Positions 32,566-33,690 of a DNA stretch of 33,690 nt are shown in pieces. Made by a program: the position numbers and the translations under genes. The DNA lies in the NCBI GenBank assembly GCA_913056145.1, contig CAJXMI010000014.1, forward strand, positions 1-33,690, read 5' to 3'. The DNA is from an uncultured Spiribacter sp. Lineage in GTDB: Bacteria > Pseudomonadota > Gammaproteobacteria > Nitrococcales > Nitrococcaceae. Below the pieces are notes generated by a model. That model saw only the letters and a program-made list of their open reading frames with translations, did not search any database and had not been told where the DNA came from. Numbering within the stretch: position 1 is the first letter of the stretch; each line of letters starts with the position of its first letter.

Positions 32566-33690
32566 ATGGCCAGAAATCACTACGACGCCATCGTTCTGGG
32601 CAGCGGCCCGGGGGGCGAGGGCGCGGCGATGAAGCTTGCCAAGGGCGGGCGCTCGGTTGTGATGATCGAGCGCCACCGTGAGGTAGGCGGCGGCTGCACG
32701 CACTGGGGGACCATCCCGTCAAAGGCCTTGCGCCACAATGTGCGCCGGCTTATGGAATACAACAGCTCGGCGCTGTTTCGCGAAGCAGGCGCACCCCGGC
32801 ATTTATCGTTCCCGACCATGCTGCGTCATGCGCGTCAGGTGATCGACCAGCAGGTCGGCCTGCGCAGCCGCTTCTATCAGCGCAATGACGTACCGGTTCT
32901 GCAGGGCAAAGCGCGCTTTGCCGATGCCCATACCATCGAGCTCGAGACGCCCGAGGGGCGAACCACCCGACTCACGGCCGATCACTTTCTGATCGCCACC
33001 GGGTCGCGGCCCTACCGCCCCGCCGATGTCGACTTTGCACACGATCGGATCTGCGACAGCGACCAGATCCTCGGGCTTGACCATACGCCACGCAACATCA
33101 TTATCTACGGCGCCGGCGTCATCGGCAGCGAATATGCCTCCATTTTTCGGGGGCTGGGCGTCAAGGTTGATCTCATCAACACCCGCGATCGCATGCTCGC
33201 CTTTCTGGACGACGAGATCTCGGACGCCCTGTCCTATCACCTCCGCGAGCATGGCGTACTCATCCGCCATCGCGAGGAATATGACCATATCGAAGCAGAT
33301 GACGACGGTGTCACGCTCGCGCTCACATCGGGCAAGCGCATCCGCGGCGACCTGTTGCTATGGGCCAACGGCCGCACCGGCAATACCGACGACATGGGGC
33401 TTGAGGCGCTCGATATCGTGCCCAACGGCCGCGGGCAGCTCGAGGTCAACGAAGACTTCCAGACCGCGCAGTCGCACATCTATGCATTGGGCGATGTGAT
33501 CGGCTACCCGAGCCTGGCCAGTGCGGCCTATGACCAGGGCCGCTATGCGGCCACGCATATGCTCGAGGGCGACTGCGACTATCGTCTGGCGCACGATGTG
33601 CCGACCGGTATCTACACGATCCCCGAGATCAGCTCGGTGGGGCGCACCGAGGGAGAGCTCACGGAGGCCCGCGTGCCCTACGAGGGGGGG
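32566..33690 (+). CDS. sthA: Soluble pyridine nucleotide transhydrogenase, truncated by window edge
   Basis: [57 protein letters not shown]...[42 protein letters not shown]; single-Cys [13 protein letters not shown] typical of SthA. Not in the ORF track as a full ORF. Confidence 0.95.
   Translation, partial: MARNHYDAIVLGSGPGGEGAAMKLAKGGRSVVMIERHREVGGGCTHWGTIPSKALRHNVRRLMEYNSSALFREAGAPRHLSFPTMLRHARQVIDQQVGLRSRFYQRNDVPVLQGKARFADAHTIELETPEGRTTRLTADHFLIATGSRPYRPADVDFAHDRICDSDQILGLDHTPRNIIIYGAGVIGSEYASIFRGLGVKVDLINTRDRMLAFLDDEISDALSYHLREHGVLIRHREEYDHIEADDDGVTLALTSGKRIRGDLLLWANGRTGNTDDMGLEALDIVPNGRGQLEVNEDFQTAQSHIYALGDVIGYPSLASAAYDQGRYAATHMLEGDCDYRLAHDVPTGIYTIPEISSVGRTEGELTEARVPYEGG

Overview
High-GC bacterial chromosomal window with gammaproteobacterial gene order (the family-level guess of a halophilic Ectothiorhodospiraceae-like host is only an impression). 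It is densely coding and mostly housekeeping. In order: SPFH/slipin protein (partial, -); Fe3+ ABC uptake genes split into three transcription units (fbpA -, fbpC +, fbpB -); hisC +; MATE exporter -; yhhQ queuosine-precursor transporter +; GNAT -; the block ftsK-lolA-rarA-crcB-serS (-); three overlapping transferase genes, PF04339-like / aat / bpt (+); infA +; clpS-clpA (-); mnmA-hflD +; acnA +; a malate synthase G / TRAP transporter (dctP-dctQ-dctM) / amidase / 54-aa membrane protein group (-); and sthA (partial, +). I saw no rRNA, tRNA, CRISPR array or mobile element. The most interesting points are: (i) the N-degron region (aat, bpt, clpA, clpS), where an uncharacterised FemAB-like/GNAT-fold gene is joined to aat and bpt through two identical 8-bp ATGACTGA overlaps; (ii) four genes (hisC, yhhQ, mnmA, ftsK) with a -10-like hexamer 6-8 nt before the ATG, predicting leaderless transcripts; (iii) a structured glcB-dctP intergenic region and a terminator-like hairpin between dctP and dctQ; (iv) a Fur-box-like palindrome in a split iron-transport locus. 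All calls come from reading the sequence; no searches were run.
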